This document shows, one piece after another, positions 61,873 through 64,000 of a stretch of 64,000 nt of DNA. The notes under the pieces were generated by a model. That model had not been told where the DNA came from. It saw nothing but the letters and a program-made list of their open reading frames with translations, and did no database searches. Source of the stretch: Mucilaginibacter rubeus (GTDB lineage: Bacteria > Bacteroidota > Bacteroidia > Sphingobacteriales > Sphingobacteriaceae); assembly GCF_003286415.2 (NCBI RefSeq), contig NZ_CP043450.1, forward strand, positions 3,782,001 through 3,846,000, given 5' to 3'. The position numbers and the translations under genes were made by a program. The stretch's first letter is position 1; every line of letters begins with the position of its first letter.

Positions 61873-63138
61873 TTAAGGAATAACTTCTGTAGGTTGCTGC
61901 TGCAAAGCAGCCGCTGCGGCTGCCTTTTTCAGCCGGCTCCGTCTTAAAAAGCTAAAGTGTATAATACCTAACAGGAGTGCCACCATGCCTTCGGCCATTA
62001 CTGTATCTGGTACACCTATTTTTTGCGATACCGCGCCAATAAGTAAACCGCCAAGCGGCTGCATCCCAAAAAAGGACATGGCGTAGTAACTGATCACCCT
62101 GCCGCGCATTTCAGGACTGGCGGTAGTTTGAATAATGGTATTGCCAATGGTAACCTGCGACATCATGCCGAAACCGATAAAAGCTGCGAAGAACAATGCT
62201 ACCGGGTAATTATGCATGTGCGAAAACACGATCAACCCTACTCCAAATATCAGCGTATTAATAGCGAGGATCCTTTTCAGATCGGTGCCGGCACTCAACG
62301 AGGCCAGGAAGATCCCGCCGCCAAAAGCGCCGAGCCCTATCACGCTGTCTATCACCCCAAAGGTTGATGCCGTGCCTTTAAAAATATCCTTAGCGTAAAC
62401 CGGGATCAGTGTACTAAAAGGCAACACGAATAAGCTTACCGTAGCAAGCATCAGCAGCATAAACTTAATGGTGGGTGTGTTTTGGATGTATTCGAAACCA
62501 TCTTTCAGATCGGCAAGTACATTTTTACCGTGTGGCTTGGGAGCAAATTTGGGCAGGCGCATCATCAGCAACGAGCCAATTACCGCTATAAAGCTTACCG
62601 CGTTAGCCCCGAAACAAACCGAATCGCCAAATTTTTCGATGATCAAACCTGCAATGCCCGGCCCTATCAGGCGCGACAGGTTTACCATAGATGAATTAAG
62701 CGCAAGTGCATTAGGCAGATCGGATTTATCATCAACCATCTCGTAAACCAGCGATTGCCGTGCAGGCACATCAAACGCGTTAATGAGCCCCAACATAGCG
62801 GTTAAAGCCAGAATTGCCCAAATCGAATAATAGCCGAAATACACCAGCAATGTAAGCAGAACAGCCTGCACCATTGAGGCTACCTGCGTAAATAACAGCA
62901 CTTTAAAACGGTTGTACCTATCGGATACTACGCCCCCGATAAACGAAAACAGGAATGATGGAAAAAGGCTGGCGAACAAGGTTAGCCCCAGCATAAACTT
63001 GGAGTGTGTTTGCGAATAGATCACCCAGCTTACAGCAGTTTTCTGCATCCAGGTACCCAATAACGAAACCGATTGCCCGCCGAAATACAACCGGTAGTTG
63101 CGGCTTTTAAAAGCGTTGAATGTAGTTATCTTGCTCAT
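61873..63138 (-). CDS. MFS transporter (MFS_3 exporter type)
   Basis: A 421-residue transporter with about 12 transmembrane helices. FKSRNYRLYFGGQSVSLLGTWMQKTAVSW (core YRLYFGGQSVSLLGTWMQ) and GGVVSDRYNRFKVL are hallmarks of the MFS_3 group, which includes the enterobactin exporter EntS. I chose the ATG giving MSKITTF; a TTG seven codons up is possible. The MarR gene ends 21 bases upstream, so the pump is under MarR control and may export a drug or metabolite. Confidence 0.88.
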   Translation of the reverse strand: MSKITTFNAFKSRNYRLYFGGQSVSLLGTWMQKTAVSWVIYSQTHSKFMLGLTLFASLFPSFLFSFIGGVVSDRYNRFKVLLFTQVASMVQAVLLTLLVYFGYYSIWAILALTAMLGLINAFDVPARQSLVYEMVDDKSDLPNALALNSSMVNLSRLIGPGIAGLIIEKFGDSVCFGANAVSFIAVIGSLLMMRLPKFAPKPHGKNVLADLKDGFEYIQNTPTIKFMLLMLATVSLFVLPFSTLIPVYAKDIFKGTASTFGVIDSVIGLGAFGGGIFLASLSAGTDLKRILAINTLIFGVGLIVFSHMHNYPVALFFAAFIGFGMMSQVTIGNTIIQTTASPEMRGRVISYYAMSFFGMQPLGGLLIGAVSQKIGVPDTVMAEGMVALLLGIIHFSFLRRSRLKKAAAAAALQQQPTEVIP

Positions 63139-63159
63139 CTGATTCTGCTGTCGGTTCAA

Positions 63160-63597
63160 TCAATCAAAATTCAACAATTTGGCCAGCGGGGCCAGCGCTT
63201 TCTTCAATATCTCCTGCTCTTCGGCAGTACAGGTGGCCTCAAGGGCCCGGTTAAGCCACTCGTCTTTTTCGCTTCTTGATTTATGAATTAGGCTGATCCC
63301 TTCTTCCGAAAGCGAGATGATCACCTTACGTTTATCCAGTTCAGAGATGCGCCTTTTGACAAGCCCAAGGTTAAGCAGGTTGCTCAATATCTGCGACATG
63401 GATTGTGTGGTGATCTTTTCCATAGCTGCCAGTTCATTAGGCAGTATCTCTTCATATTGAAATATCAAGGCCAGGGTCGATCGCTCGGTCAGGGAAAGTT
63501 TCTCGGCGGTTGCCGAAGTCTTCCTGATCTTTTTGCTGAGCCTGCCTATGATAAACCTCAATTCGGAAGCCAGCTGGATCTCTTTTTCGTCGCTCAT
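63160..63597 (-). CDS. MarR family transcriptional repressor
   Basis: A 145-residue winged-helix regulator: helices with LSLTERSTLALIFQY and ITTQSMSQILSNLLNLGLVKRRISELDKRKVIISL, where the recognition helix and the DKR wing are clear (core QSMSQILSNL and RRISELDKRKV). It is the first gene of an operon with the MFS pump and the isochorismatase-like gene. A 19-base inverted repeat lies over its -7 box, so it likely represses its own operon until a ligand, perhaps the pump's substrate, binds. Confidence 0.9.
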   Translation of the reverse strand: MSDEKEIQLASELRFIIGRLSKKIRKTSATAEKLSLTERSTLALIFQYEEILPNELAAMEKITTQSMSQILSNLLNLGLVKRRISELDKRKVIISLSEEGISLIHKSRSEKDEWLNRALEATCTAEEQEILKKALAPLAKLLNFD

Positions 63598-63615
63598 ATA
63601 TTTAATCAGTTAAAC

Positions 63616-63639
63616 TTGTAAGTTTACCTTACAAATATA
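63616..63639 (-). promoter_or_regulatory. marR-operon promoter with a 19-base inverted-repeat operator
   Basis: TTGTAAG-TTTAC-CTTACAA (63616-63634) is a perfect 7-base inverted repeat with a 5-base spacer. It overlaps the -7 box TATATTTG on the minus strand (63632-63639). Such an arrangement fits MarR autoregulation. No TTG is found at the standard distance upstream. Confidence 0.65.
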
Positions 63640-63819
63640 GAGATTGATTTGTTAAGGGAATGTAAAACCTGACCGCTGATTTTTTGATTCCGCTGAAAAC
63701 CGATCAGCTTACATAAATATCGGCAACTAATATGCATTGACAACCACACCCAGTTAAAAAATCAGCGTAATCAAGGTAATCAATCTCAATCAACGGTTCG
63801 TTTTTCGTAATTTTACCCC

Positions 63820-64000
63820 GTGCCTGCTCCTGAAAAGAAAACAACATCTGTAAGAAAGAAAGCGCCTGCCCGTAAAAAACCGGTAGTCAAAACAAAACAA
63901 CAGTCTGGCTTTTCCACATCATGGATAGTGGCAATCGGTGCTTTACTGCTCATCCTGCTCTCCCCTTTTTATTACGGCTATATTTTAAAATTCGGCAGCG
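63820..64000 (+). CDS. Membrane-anchored protein, incomplete at window end (possible GH25 lysozyme)
   Basis: Only the first 60 codons are inside the window. The start appears to be GTG. A basic Lys/Arg/Pro-rich head (about residues 1-30) is followed by one hydrophobic helix ending in SPFYYGYIL. Bacteroidota GH25 lysozymes begin this way, which is the best guess, but the catalytic domain is outside the window. Confidence 0.4.
   Translation, partial: MPAPEKKTTSVRKKAPARKKPVVKTKQQSGFSTSWIVAIGALLLILLSPFYYGYILKFGS

Overview
The window looks like chromosome of a Sphingobacteriia-type Bacteroidota, most like Mucilaginibacter or Pedobacter. The signs are a SusC/SusD pair run by an ECF sigma/FecR couple, lipoproteins with the Bacteroidota pattern, DUF4296 and M56/BlaI genes, -7 boxes of the TAnnTTTG type with TTG about 19-22 bases upstream, and many genes without a clear Shine-Dalgarno sequence. 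Genus is inference; no rRNA is present.

Layout. 0.4-13.9 kb: two sensor histidine kinases around a membrane-anchored MepA-like peptidase, a patatin-like lipase, an EamA transporter, fabF, a PEP-mutase/isocitrate-lyase-like enzyme, a CAT-like acetyltransferase, a DUF885 protein, a PD40 propeller and a CBS protein. 14.0-25.6 kb: a polysaccharide utilization locus on the minus strand, read ECF sigma, FecR, SusC, SusD, GH43, with GH30 and an aldo/keto reductase upstream. The SusC gene carries an in-frame TAG and is called a pseudogene. 25.7-32.1 kb: a Crp/Fnr regulator and a BlaI/BlaR1-type module with a serine hydrolase and a secreted heptad-repeat protein, then a PAP2 phosphatase. 32.3-43.1 kb: GH39, a small barrel protein, reductases, a nitrilase, an SDR, a pirin-like protein, an intradiol-dioxygenase-like lipoprotein, fabH, a thioesterase and a YitT transporter.

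43.2-57.8 kb is mostly housekeeping: aspartate kinase, YggS, MutS2, a CE2-type esterase, the two CoA-transferase subunits, uridine kinase with a LysM/RlpA-like protein, and Dps. This stretch is dense in intergenic palindromic repeats of at least three families, one of them lying between scoA and scoB. 57.9-60.4 kb: a tRNA-Gln(CTG) followed by an AT-rich stretch with decayed reading frames, an orphan lipoprotein and a short orphan gene, which suggests the remains of an integrated island. 60.5-64.0 kb: a second PAP2 phosphatase, a MarR-MFS-isochorismatase operon with a clear MarR-type operator, and the start of a gene that runs off the window.

The most notable points are the single-codon break in SusC, the heptad-repeat tract shared by the BlaR1-like peptidase and a neighbouring secreted protein, a perfect palindrome inside the blaI promoter, promoter boxes only 3-8 bases ahead of several start codons, and the palindromic repeat families.
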